This document shows positions 50,401 through 64,000 of a DNA stretch of 64,000 nt, in pieces (position 1 is the stretch's first letter; the number at the start of each line of letters is the position of its first letter). The notes beneath the pieces are model-generated. The model had not been told where the DNA came from. It did no database searches and saw only the letters and a program-made list of their open reading frames with translations. The DNA comes from Bradysia coprophila (Eukaryota; Arthropoda; Insecta; Diptera; Sciaridae): contig NW_023503376.1 of assembly GCF_014529535.1 (NCBI RefSeq), positions 5,715,716-5,779,715 on the forward strand, written 5' to 3'. A program made the position numbers and the translations under genes.

Positions 50401-53400
50401 TAAGATCAAATAAGAATAGTTGTTTGCATGACAAGGGATACAAAGTTGAAAAGGCCGAGGCGAAGTCGAGAAAACTGGATTTTTAATTTTTATCCAGAGC
50501 TTTGTAATGAATTATATGTTTTTGAAACTTTTCCTAGATCTGAATAAGCCACTTTCGACTCTAGGGAAAAGAAGAGTATGTAACAGTAGAGTATTAAACC
50601 AGTGACGCAATTTGATACCTCGTATCCAGATGAGTAATGGTATCAGAGGGCTTCAGCTCATCATGATACGTGATATCAAACTATTTCCCGCGTGCAGTAT
50701 GCTATTTTACTTTACGAGCAAGGTCCCTAGTAAAGTAATAGTACATTACTTTACCAGTCAAGTAATTTGATATCTCGTATCCAGATGAGTAAAAGTATCC
50801 GAGGGCTTCAGCCCGAGGTACTTTTACTCATCGTGATACGAGATATCAAATTATTTCACGTGTAAAGTATAACGTTTTACTTTACGAGCGAGGAAAAAGG
50901 TTTTCACTAGTGAGGGAATAGCCACATTACCTCACTAGTAAAGTAAAAGAAATTTATTGCCTATCCCCCCGGAATATTGTTGTTACATGTACATTTCCCA
51001 CCCGCGTAAAGTTCATAAATTCATATGAAAATTCATTACATACCAGGAGATTTTCATTACTTATCAGCAAAAATGTATCGCATGAAATATTCTTTAGGTG
51101 TTTATCGCATTGAAATCGAAACAATCAATCGCGATGTAGTTTTAGTTTTGATACAACAAACTTTTTGACTTGAATAAAGTACGCATCAATGTAAGCAAAT
51201 TCGTCAAAAACTTTCGAAAAAATAAAATTAAAACCACAAAAATAAAAGTGACGGCCATTTTGTTTATAGCCATTTTTCGATTTTTTTCAACTTCAACGAA
51301 CACCAATAGCCAAACAATTGAATTTTCGCATTTTTCACTTATTTTCAAAAACACTAGACACTTTTACTTTTATTATCATGTATTCACTTCACTTCACAGC
51401 AAAATTTATTGTAGCACCACCAAAATCGACAAATATTACGTAAAATATGAATCTATCACTTCACAAAAACAAAACAGTCGAAGTAGTTTGTCAACTAAAA
51501 CGGTAGTGTTGCCAGTGATGCTTTAGGGATTAATGTTGTGAGCCGATTTTATCAGCAGACTAGATTCGTTTATAAACGTTTTAATGGAACAACAGATATT
51601 TTTGTTGGTTTTGTTGTATCGGTAGTTTTTATGTTTATTATTAGTCTGGCAGTGAATGAAATAGCGCGACATAAATGTTGTGAAATTGTGCATTAATTTA
51701 AAGTAATCTTTTGATATTCAAGAATCGGTCAGTTGTCTTCTGGAACAGTGTTCCAGGAACACTTTTGGTTTTGAAATGTCAGGTCCTTGGGTGGGAAAAT
51801 GTACTCGTAACAACAATATTCCGGGTGGATAGGCTATAAAACAGCATACATTGGATGCTTCTTGGTAGTTCATTACACTCGGAATCAATTTTGTGAACTC
51901 GCGAACTCACTCGTGTGGTGTTAAGCAACTCGCTTTGGAAACGGTTATTTTGACTCGTGTAGTCTACACTTGTCAAAATAACCGTTTCCAAAGCTTGTTG
52001 CTTAAAACCACACTTGTGAGTTCGGCTCGTATCACAAAAATTGATCCCTCATGTAATGAACTACATCCGCAGCATCCAATGTAATCTACTATTTCTTGAC
52101 GACTGGTCTAATGACATTGCTAGTGAGAAATTCGAATTGTCACTTTGTTTATGCTTTCGAAAATAGCATGGCGAATCGATGTTTTCGTTTCGTGGAGAAA
52201 AAGGACAAAACACAAAATTCACGCATGAAAAACGTTGTGTTCACCTCTGGGAGAAATAGGAAATTCCACTTCGAGCGAACGCTATTGTTAGAATTTCCTA
52301 TTTTCTCCTCGCGGTAAAATAACTATTAGTCTGACATACAACTCAACTTAAAAAAAACCTTAGCCTTAACTTTAATAGCCAAGCACTTTAAAAAGTGTTA
52401 CAAAAGTGGATAAAATTAAGTGTCGAATCAAGTTCAATATTCTGTCACACAATAACCACACATTGATGCCAGTAACAGTCGCTCACATCGTTTTGTTGTG
52501 AATAAAATTGTTTATTTGAAATTTATTTATAACTTTTTATCGTTCATTTATTTTATAACCTTTATAGCTAATCCATGTGTGTGACCAACACGACCAACAT
52601 AAACCAAATCGTCAAGAGAGTATGCTGCCTCAATAAAACAAATTTTTTTTTGACGACAGTAAATTTAGACAACACAGCTCAATTTTATTATTTTCATTAA
52701 CACTTAATAAAATTCAGCACTTAAATTTAGTCGAATTATATATTCCTTATTGCATACGACTTCTATGACCGCTCAGAGTATTTATCTGGCACTGTGCTGT
52801 TTCATCGGTTGAGTGCTTCAATTTGTTGAAGTGATAACAGAAATTGAACAGAAATAGTTATTCGCTGAGCTCAACTTTTCCACCATTGAATTGATGATGG
52901 CGACAGAGGAGTTTAAATTTGGAAGATGAAAAGTACTCTTTTCGGCCCTGAATTCCGTAAAAACGAAAAATTGGAAATTGTTTGTTACAGCTACATGAAG
53001 TTTACAACGAGACATGTACGTACACGAGAGCTTGCCCGAGTAATTTTCGAAAATGTGAGTAAATTAGTCATCTGTCATCGATAACACCGAAAAAACGAAA
53101 CCATACAGCTCTGGCTATTGTGGTCTTTTATATAGCCAAAGTCTATGTTGAAGCAAATGAAAGAATAGATTTAGCATCAACCTCCTAAAAATCCTTCCAT
53201 CAAAAGAAGTAGTAGACTCGATAATAATACATATTATATGCTAGATGTTTGCAAGGGGTTTGTAAGGAGCCTGAGCTAACTTCCCCACCTTTTTCTAGTC
53301 TTCTAGTCTACATCCGCAAAGTAGTTGGCTTTTCTTATTTTTTTTTTTCAATTTTCACGCCAGTCAGTGTGTGGTTCGTGTGTCTTTAAGCGAATGACTC

Positions 53401-56400
53401 ACAAGAGATTTCAATGTGTATAACCTAAGCATCGAAAGTTAACTTACACCGAAGCATATTCGCTAAATGCGTCGTTCGAAATAATATTTTCTTTTTATAA
53501 TATGCAGTGACGTTTTAATTACAACCGTGAGGTATATATGTTGCTAAAACCACACTCGTTTCAGTCGTAAATAAAAGTAAATTAAATAATCGACAAACAA
53601 GCCTCTCATCATCATAAAAATTCTTTATTCCTCTTCTTTCTTATAAGAAAAACTACTCATTTATCAATCGCACTTTTATTGACCATGGCAAATTAAATTT
53701 TGTTTTCCATCAATATTTTCCGAACATAAATATATCTTGATAACCTTGCTTGTGATGCCACAAATAGATCGATTAAATTTGTTGTTTCAATAAAGTAATA
53801 AAACTGCAGTTTAATGATGATTGCTGGTGTATTATATTCATTGCCGAGTGTACATAGTAGTGTAATATACACTGCAGAAAACTAATTTAGTGTTCTCGCT
53901 TGTGCTAAAAAGGATATATCAGAAATGATTACCATCGAAGATGTACAATGTAAACATAAGTAGGTGTTGTTTGTCGTCAATTGTAAATATCACCGGGGAT
54001 GTATATTGAGCTGAACAAACTTACACGAGCAGCATGTCCGTTGGTAATACATCGAGCGATTAAGATGTTCGATTTTCCTAAGATAATTTATAAATACTGG
54101 AGGGTAACGCATGGTCGTCAAAGCTGGTAGATTAGGCGAGGGGGATAATGATTACTGAAATTTTGTTAATTAAGGAACAAGAGCGGTTCAATATATCGAT
54201 TCTATGACAGTAGTGCATAGCTGGGTAGAGGAACATTTAAGGATTACCAGACATATGCCAACTCAACTTATAATGATAAAAATAAGCAGTCAGCTGTTTA
54301 TTCGATTATATTATTGAAACAAATGTAATAGTTATTATCTGTCTAGAACGATAATCTCGAGCTTATCCCTCTAGGGAGTTTTTGTTTATCTCGATATATC
54401 TGTTCTCGACAGATAAAATATGATATGCACCTATTGCCACACTGTTATTTTGACGTGTAGGCATTATGGCCCACGCCTTCGGCTAGTGCAATAATGTCCT
54501 ACACGTCAAAATACCAATCTTGGCAACAGGTGCATAATATATATTACATCCTACGGGCCGAAAATGAGGGCAACTTTTGATTTTTTCTCGAGTTTTCGGC
54601 CCTTTGCATGAAAACTCACATGTGTACCTGATTAGCACGATTGATTTTAGGCAATTTCGAGAGTTGTAGGCTGAACGGAGTGAGGCTTACAAGCGAAAGT
54701 GCCTAAAATCAATGACACAAATGACTATTTACATGCTACATGCGTCGAAAACAGTACTTTTCATGTCTCAAGCACTTCTTTCGACGCCATTAGCATGTAA
54801 TATATATTATGTACCTGTTGCCAAGATTGTTATTTTGACTTGTAGGACATTATTGCCAGAGCCGAAGGCGTGGGCAGTAATGCCTACACGTCAAAATAAC
54901 AGTCTGGCAATAGGTGCATACCATATTTTATCTGTCGAGAACAGATATATCGAGATAAGTAAAAACTCACTAGGGAGATAAGCTCGAGATTATCGTTCTA
55001 GATAGATAAAATCTATTACATAACTTTTGATAAAAGTGAAAAGTCTCATTTTCGTGTGTTGGTTGACCTCGGCTTCGCCTCGGATAAACAAAATTCACAT
55101 GAAAACTCTACTTTTCATCTTTTTATCCGTAGGTTTGTAATAAATATTGTGCACGTATGATTCTCTATGTATGATGTTTTTTTTGTTGTGAATGCGTTTT
55201 AAAACAACATGCTTAATTAATTATTAAATCCAAATTTTTGTGGTCATTTCGCTAATGTATGAAATATCAGCTTGCAGGAGATAAAACATTGTTCTACCTT
55301 GGTGTATATTTCTCGAATCACTTCTTATGTACAATTGTATATACACTCGCTGGCGCTCGTTATATACAATTGTACATACGAAGTTATTCTCGAAATATAC
55401 ACCAAGGTAGAAAATATACTATTACATATCCTAGGTGAATAATTTTTTCGGGGAATCACACCGCGTATGCGATAAAATACTATTACACAACAAGGGATAA
55501 AACGATGAAAAGTAGAGTTTTCATGTGAATTTTGTTTATCTAAGGCGAAGCCGAGGTCAATAAACACACGAAAACGAGACTTTTTAACTTTTATACCGAG
55601 TTTAGTAATGGATTTTACATGTTTTTGAAACCTAAACCAAATTTCTTGTTTTCCTTAGGTGTGTAATAAGCCGCAAAAACATGTAATTTTATTGCCTGCC
55701 ACCGTGAAAACTGACCATTTCATAGCAGTTTCCCGACTGCAAAAATACCATTAAATTTCCATTAAATAAATGATTTTTTGGATTAATTTTGCATGAATTC
55801 CTTGGTGCTATTCAAGTTTTGTATGGGTCTGGGTCAGGTAATAAAGAATACACTGGATGCTGCAGCAGCTCATTGCTACAGAACTTAATTGGTTTACAGT
55901 CAAAATTTTAAATATCTCAAAAATGTCTCGTCCGAGGCACATTTCCTGCCATATTTTCTGCATCAAACTTTTAACTTTCGTTCCTCATCTTTGCAATCCA
56001 AACCAAAAATATTGAAATGTTAGACATCGGTATACTGGTATCTCCGCACAACATCAATATCTCCGATTATTTTACTGCTCTCTAAATTGCAACATTTTAC
56101 GATTAGGTGCCGACAGTTTACATATTTTCCGGCACAATTACGTGATGACCACATCGTTATACGTTTAAGCGAAAATAAAAATAACAAAATTGTATAAACA
56201 AAAATCTGGCCGATAATAATTTATTTCAGTAATGTTCATTCCTGCAATTAGTCGGAGATGTTAGTCAAGTTGTGCGCTTTTTCATTCAAGAGTCTTGAAG
56301 GTCTTGAATCACATTCGAAGTCAGTTAGCTTGATTTTCGGTCTAACTGTTGGTGATGGTAGAAATTTTGGTAAAAATTGCAGAGTTTCTTTAGGCTTACA

Positions 56401-59400
56401 TATTAAAGGCTTTGTTTGCAAGTAGCAAGTACTTGTTGAAGTTTTCGTTCTTTGATTTCGGGTATTCTCACCATTTAAACAGTGTAGACAGAATTCACTC
56501 ATGAATCTTAAAAAAATCGACTCAGCCATCTGGACCCCATTCGTGACAGCTTTGCAAAGCGATGGCTTACTCACTAAACACACGGTCTAACTTCGTCAAC
56601 ATCTCGCACTAAAATAATTAGTGTTCTATTGCGAATTTCGAAAATAAACAAACCTGGCAAACTGCAAAGTGAGGAGATATTTTTGATGGTTTATTTCAGG
56701 AATGTTATTTGTGAATGTGATTAAAAAAAATTTTGAGTTTATTATTTTTCTGAATCAGTAAATTTGATTTTTTATTGCCATTGTTTCAAAATTCATTAAC
56801 TGAACGTGCTGAACGAAAACTTTCTATTTTACTTTCAAAAACAACGTCTTGTAGGAATTGATAGGATGAAAATAAAGATTGAAAATTATTATTATTTATC
56901 CTAGGAAGGTTGTTGCTTTACACATTCAGTGGAGGGGGAGGGTTTAACATCGTTCATGAAATATACCAACGCACTTCAAGCATTAGTGATACTGTAAATT
57001 GGGTACTGAAATTTGACAGTGTGTCGCACGACTGCAAAACACTGTAAAAAAACCATTTCATGTGACAGTTGCTGACAATCATCTCTTTTGCTTGAAGTGC
57101 GTTGAATGCTCCTAACTGAAACACCTAGCATAGTAGGAGAATATCGCTTATGTCAAATAGAGTAACATTTACACCAATTGCATTGTCTCGCAGTTCATTA
57201 ATCTACTTGACCAAGGCAGCTCTCTAGCAACAGCACACACGTAGTTCACAAAATTAGTAGGCCAAAAATCGAACAGTGTACACTTGTAAATCTCATTACT
57301 CTCTTTTCATACACTTCTAAAATAATCAAATTTGCAAGCGAACACTGTCCTATTTTTGGCCCACCAATTTTGTAAACTTTGTCATCGTCAAGTTACGGAG
57401 CTTTCAAACGTGACCTCAGATTACTTTCGTTGTTTTATTTAAATTGAACAGAAACTTTTATGTCAAAAAAGGCCTGCCATTTGACTACTAAATTTAAAAT
57501 CTTGAATAAATAAAGAAGGAACAATAGATGGCTGTTCAAAATCTCACGTTCAAATTACATTATCTTTAACGTGGATGACAGTTGTTAACGTGGATGACAT
57601 TTCAAACGGCCTTGAAGATGATCTGGAGAGCTGCATTGACTCGGCATAAATAATATTCTCCAAGTATGATTTGTGCTGGGACCTAACCGTTAAACAAGTT
57701 GATTAAGGAACTAACTGAAATCATGCAAGTGCACTACACCATCTGATTGTTATGCATAATAGGTTTTGTCCGTTTTGTCCCAAGTAACTGTAAACACGAA
57801 CTTTGACAACCCGAAGAACGACAATTTCATCCACAGCAACGTCGCTTTTACGTGATATTTCATACAAATCGAGCAACGTGGCCTACGCGATTTACACAGA
57901 AATGTTATTGAGGTGGATGAAATTTGACAATTCAAATGGCCTTGGAACAGACCTATGCATTGCATATTGCTGTTCACAAAGACAAGAAGTAATTAATGAG
58001 CCCACTTGAATTGTTATGTGTCTTATGATGATATGTTTTGTCAATGGTGTGTGAGATCCTTTTTACAGTGAATTTCCTCTCATAATTCCGCTATCCTTTA
58101 ACTCCATGCTTATGAATACATAATTTACTGATTAAAACCTAACAAAGCGGCAAATGTTATAACTGAATCTATTACTTCAGCTGTTTCAAGTACTTCAATG
58201 TGGTCTCTGTTGACTTTAAACATACAAAGAATAGTCAGAGCTTCGTTGTCGATTGCAGATAACGTCTTTGTCCCAAATCCCTATAATTAACCGATTCCTG
58301 TAACTCTACAATTCTTAATTTTCAATTTTTCTGTAAACACCCTGTGAAATAGTTGAGTAAAAACACCTGTGGTACACCACATTTTCCTGTTTTTGTTTTC
58401 CCAATTTTCTTATTACGTCTCAGGCATGCGCAACAAATATTGGGAGAGAAACATTGAGCTTTTAAAAGCTTTTCGACAAAGTCTCTCTCGGTTATTTGAA
58501 TAAAACTTACAAATTCTTCCGTTATCTACTGTCTGGATCAGACCAAAAATCTTTGTGATGTATGAACTTGTTGCGAAAACGTTACAGCTGTGTCTCGAGC
58601 TGTGTGTAACTGTTGATATTTTATTCAATTTCTATTCGTAGAATTTCCGGAGTCAAGAATTAGTTTGTTGGGACGAGGTATTTCGTAGTAATACTTTCAA
58701 ATTCAAACTCGAATCGAAAAGAATTTTTTTTTCAGATCAGAGGAACGTGTTGCGGCTTACTTTGTAAAACTTTTAATTAAGCTGAGCACTTTCTACTATC
58801 CGGAAATTGAATTTAAAATTAATTAAACGAAAACTTCGTTCTTCACTTCCTCAGATTGACTGTCCAAAAGGATTGAGCGTTAAGAAGGGTTCGTCGAAAT
58901 CGATTTCATTAAATTATATGCTTTATGCAAGCAATTTAACAAGTGTATGGAAACCTTGAATTGGTGGGATTAACAATTTAACTGTAAGAAGATAAATGGT
59001 CGTCCTATGAAAGACAAGCTCGCTCGAACAGTAACAAAAACCTTTGAGGCATGAAATGTTGACCCAATCTGCTAATTTGCTAATTTCAAATGCTTTTTTG
59101 TAATGAGAATACTAAAACTAATAACAACTGTGTCATTTGTCATTGTGGTACTGAGGGAGTTGCGAGAAATGGGTATATCAGAAAATTCAAACAATGGTCA
59201 GGCCATTTCCACAGCAATTTAATTAAAAGTTTATCAAAAGTTGATTAATTTTTCGATTTGTAGAAACTTACCATTTCGAAAACTTCAATTTTGCATATGT
59301 TCCTTGCATCACCTTATTCGCTTACACTATTGGAACGGCATTTTAGAATCAAAATGTGGGAAATTATTTTTCCCACAATCTAAAAACAGCAATAAAACTT

Positions 59401-62400
59401 CCGCTTCTGATTACATTTCTGTTTTCTCAACAAATAACCTAAGAAAATCTATTCCCTGAACGATACGCAGTTCACATATAATATCAATGCTAACAAAAAT
59501 CAACAAGATACGCACACTTGAATAACAACCATCGCGGTGAAGAGTCCCCATTTTCATCACATAAATGTTATTTGTTCGAGGGAAGCGTCTTTTTTTCGGG
59601 GAAATTGCAAAATTGTTTGTTTTGTTCGAGATCATTTCTCGGGTGAAGTTGTGGCGATGTATATATTACGGAAATTGAATTGCTTTTCGGTACAATATAT
59701 TCTGCAGCAATAATTTCTGTCTCAGTATTTAAATCAATTGATTGATGGGAACAAACTGGATGGTGGTGCGTCGTTCGTCGGCAAATGTTACCCGCATAAA
59801 ATCGCGACTGGTTGGAAATGGGAAAACTTTTTGAGGTAAACATGGAACGAAGTGTTTTGGAATTTGTACAAACATGGGAGATAGGATAGAGTTGTTGTTT
59901 GTGGAATAATATTTTCTTTTGAGCGGCTGTAATATTATAATGCATGTTGCAGGGTGAAGGGAACTGCTGCCACTCTAGCATAACTCACAGAAGCTTTTTT
60001 AGCATCATTTCGGGATATCGAAATGGATTTTTCATGTGTCGGGGCCGAAAATGAGGGAGTTTCGATATTTTTCTCAGGTTTTCGACCCCTTACATGAAAA
60101 TTTTTTTGAGTATCTGTTTTGGACGATTGATTTTAGGCACTTTCGCATGTAGCCCTCACTTCGTTCGGGCTACAACTCGCGAAATTGCCTAAAACCAATC
60201 GTCCAAAACAGATACACAAATAACTATTTCATGCGGCACTAGTCGAATGACATTTCTAGCGAGAAAAGTGTAGTATTTTCCACCCCATGTCATAGGGAGA
60301 AAATAGAAGTTTTCTCGTTTGAACTGTCACTTTGTTTAATGTTTCCAAAAATGATATGGCGAATCGATGTTTTCGTTTCGTGGAGACACAACACAACACG
60401 CTTTGTTCTGGTCGCAAACATCGCTCTTGTTGGAAATTCCATTTTTTTCCCATTTCCTATCAAAATTTACCGAGAGAAAAGCGATCCGCGATCCTTTTAC
60501 TGAACAGTCGACTATCGTATGCCGAGGGATTCTTATGAAAAACAGAAGGCCGAAATCGGACGCATTTTTTATTGGAATTTTTTATATGTGCCCAGTAAGG
60601 TATTCGACCCCAGAAGCCAAAACCACTTTCAAAACGAGCCATCAGAACAGTCGGAGCGTTTGCTGCGACTGAGCCCCGTACAAACCCGTATATCTATTGC
60701 GTACGTGACCCTAGTGCGTCTGTCACCCTACTTTGACCGTAAGCCTATGCGCCGGTTAAAGTAGTTAAAGTAAAATTATTATGTAATGTGTACATCTTAG
60801 AAATTGCGCATAGCGCAAACAAAAATTTCAAATAGCCCTAAAATTTTAATTTATTGAGTATAAATACACATAGGGCCTAGTATCAGCCTCAGTCCGAGGA
60901 TCCCATTTTTTTTCAACTACATTCTATTCGGCCTTTGATTACCTTCCAAATGAAACAAAAATTACGAAAAACGGATGAAATTTGCTCGAGTTATGTGTAA
61001 AATACACACAGGGCCCTAGTAGCGGCCTTAGTCCGAGGACCCAAATTTAATTTTTTTCAACAACAATCTATTCGGCCTTTGATTACCTTCCAAATGAAAC
61101 AAAAATTACGACAAACGGATGAAATTTACTCGAGTTGTATGTAAAATACACATAGGGCCCTAGTAGCGGCCTTAGTCCGAGGACCCAAATTTAATTTTTT
61201 TTCAACAACATTCTATTCGGCCTTTGATTACCTTCCAAATGAAACAAAAATTACGAAAAACGGATGAAATTTACTCGAGTTGTATGTAAAATACGCATAG
61301 GGCCCTAGTAGCGGCCTTAGTCCGAGGACCCAAATTTAATTTTTTTTCAACAACATTCTATTCGGCCTTTGATTGCCGTCCAAATGACACAAAAATTACG
61401 AAAAACGAATGAAATTTACTTGAGTTCTATGTAAAATTCACATAGGGCCCTAGTAGCTTTTCACTTCTAAGGCCCTAACTCACGGTCCACTCACCCGATT
61501 TTAAAAAACTATTTTTTCCTGGATTGGTATTGACAATACCTATCATTTGCCGTTTACATCGTTTATTTTGCCATAAATATCACCAAAAGACTTTAAATCA
61601 CTTAGGTGGCCCTAAATCACGAAGGGCCGACCCGAATATGCCCATCTTCGAACTTAGCCTCACTATTTTAACTATCTTTCAGGGATTTTTTTTTTTTAAT
61701 CGGATTTGATTTACTCAAGATATCGACGTGACAGAGAGACGGACAGACGGCCCAAATTTTTATTGCGGATTCGTCATCTATGATCATAGGCAAACACTTT
61801 GCCCTTACCGTCTGCTTCGAATTCCATCAATTACACACGGCATCGTAATCCTATAAGCCCCTTCGTACTTCGTACGGGGCTAAACATTCTTCGAAGCTTT
61901 TGTGGCTGGTATGAGGTCATCAAAAACCGGCACTTTTCTTACAAAAATTTCTGCAGTTACACGAGCCGTACAGGGTCGTGTGGGGTGTCATTAGAAACGT
62001 AATTGCATGTGCTTACGGGGCAAATAGGGTCTTATTGGGTCTACACTGAGATATGTACAGTTGAAGTTTTCAACCGACTTACACTTTTTTTACAGAAATT
62101 TCTCGAGGTACACAGGCATGGTTGTGTGGGGTGTCATTAGAAAGGTAGTTTTATGTACTTTCAGGGAAAATAGGGTCTTATTGGGGTTCGGAAGCATCTA
62201 CGACTAGTTATGAGCAGTTGAAATATTTAAGTGCTTATATCGAATCGAAGATGCTACCAGCCTTCCGTAAGCTCTACTTTCCCTGAAAGTACATGCAATT
62301 ACCTTTCTAATGACACCCCACACGATCCTATACGGCTCGTGTAACTGGAGAAATTTTTGTAAGAAAAGTGAAGTTTTCGATTTTTGATGACCTCATACCA

Positions 62401-64000
62401 GCCACAAAAGCTTCGAAGAATTTTTTTGAAAGTGGTTTTGGCTTCTGGTCCGATGCGTCCGATTTCGGTCTTCTGTTTTTCAGAAGAATCCCTCGCCAGA
62501 AAATTAAGAAAACTTACCGCTGGTAAAAGGAGACAAATTTTTGTTGATTGGTCAGAGTCGTAAGAGAAATTTGCATCCAAAAGTTATCGGGGCTTCCTTG
62601 TCGGCATGTGCATGCCAAGGTAGTTTTTAATTGAAACTACATCGATGCACTTAGAAAACTAAAACAAAATTTATTTGAAAACAATCGGTGGTTGCTTGGG
62701 ACAAAGTACAATTAGCAGCTCAGTCAATTGGAATATTAGCAGCTCATGAAGCTCAGTCATTATGGTAGAAGTTTCAATAAAATAATTTTCTAAAACAAAA
62801 ACTCGACCGACGTCAATTTGTTCGAAATGTTTTCCTTGCATTGAGTGACTCGTTTGAACGTATCGGTTTTGCGGAAGGCGTTGAGCAGTTCCTTCTTCTG
62901 CTCACTGTCCTGATTCACTTGACTGGCATCGTGGTAAACAATGTAGCTAACCTTCTGCAGTTTTGGTCCATTCAACGCAATGCAGTCCAGTACTGCTTCC
63001 AAGCTCAACATCGGTCGGTATGACTGTTTGTAACGCAAATGAGTCAACGACTTGCCTTTCGTAATTTCCATTAGAAATGCGTCGTTCACAAAGTCGGTTT
63101 CGTAGAGATCCAACCGGCGAAGATTTGTCAAGCGATGTAATTGCTTCACGGTTTTAACATTCAGTGGCAGGCTGTTATCGATATCAATCGAACACATTGA
63201 CAGCGTCTGGATCTTGTTGTGGTTGATCAACGCGCCAAACAATTTGTCAACGTCAATGGATGCGGAAGCATTCGTCAATTTTAATGAAGTCAGTCGGTTG
63301 AACAGGCTAAATGGGCTGAAGTTCGCCGGTGCACAGTTGAACTGACATTCCAGTTCGTTCAATTTAACCAATTGATCGACACTCTCGATCAAAATGTCGG
63401 GAAATTCTGCAAAGCATTTCCGCATAGTCAGCGATTCCAATTCGGTTTTTGAATTTGCCAGGCACGTTTGTAGGTGCATTGGCTCGACTGCACAATTTTT
63501 CAATCTTAATTCCTTTAACGGTGGTAGTTCGCTCAGAAAACCACTGTCGATTTCGGTAAAATGTTTGAAGTTCAGCGTCAACGATTCCAGATTATTGAAA
63601 CTTTTCAATTTTTCCATAAATCCCTCGGTCGGAGTCCAATTTTCTGGGAATTTTATCGAAATGTGTTTGAGGTTCGTTGGTAGCTGTAACAAATCATTGG
63701 GAACGGTATGGTGCAGCACGACTTTCTCCAAATATTTACAATTCCTCCGAAGCAATTCCATTGTCTCCTGAATTGAAATACCCGGCTCACCATCACCGTT
63801 GATCTCGATTTCAGTAATGAATCGACCGACTTTTGATAGTAGAAAATCTGCCGTTTCAACGTCGTCACAAATATCCGTCCACAACTGTAGCCGATGCGGA
63901 AATAGTCGATGAGCATTGTATTCTAATCGCTTACAAAGTGTACTGGCCAGAATCAGATCGTTTACGTTGAGGTGGGCGAATATATCCAAAAAGCAGTAGT

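Overview
This window looks like nuclear DNA of an insect, most likely a lower dipteran such as a fungus gnat. That assignment is inferred from the AT-rich background, the very short introns (53-68 nt in most cases), a short-neuropeptide-F-type receptor and an insect neutral lipase. Genes are sparse. Three host genes can be supported: a multi-exon secreted lipase (about 13.2-14.6 kb, plus strand), a short neuropeptide F receptor-like GPCR in a single coding exon (43.0-44.5 kb, minus strand), and the 3' part of an F-box/leucine-rich-repeat gene that runs off the right edge (62.8-64.0 kb, minus strand). They share no obvious operon-like or pathway relation.

Most of what can be recognised is mobile or repetitive DNA. 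Two 5'-truncated non-LTR retroelements are present. One is an RNase H-bearing LINE fragment with a frameshift (11.5-12.6 kb). The other is an intact 600-codon open frame with reverse transcriptase motifs followed by a CCHC-like finger and a PD..D nuclease-like motif (16.4-18.2 kb).

Eight short non-autonomous elements have hAT-like ends. Most begin CAG and end CTG, and most have perfect or near-perfect 8-bp target duplications: 8217-8475, 15786-15927, 20896-22161, 26152-26389, 28135-28563, 33454-34213, 35078-35970 and 41896-42054. Several carry simple or satellite-like repeats inside, and some are nested with other elements.

Other repeats include a 1.6-kb near-perfect palindrome at the left edge, two 12-bp minisatellites, a 147-bp tandem repeat split by a hAT insertion, and a ~1.2-1.4-kb element with internal 145-bp repeats present twice in opposite orientation (38-39.4 kb and 60.7-61.9 kb). 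There is also a dispersed ~150-220-bp family (called E1 here) with a local triplication at 45.6-46.1 kb. Finally, several families of small foldback elements occur, two of them built as two consecutive hairpins, whose apical loops carry similar GC-rich motifs.

The most unusual system-level signal is this set of double-hairpin and foldback families, clustered at 54.3-55.6 kb and repeated elsewhere, together with the nested composite at 60.5-62.5 kb. No transposase gene is visible, so all DNA-type elements here must depend on proteins encoded elsewhere if they still move. All sequence comparisons were made by eye; identities and boundaries are approximate unless a target duplication fixes them.
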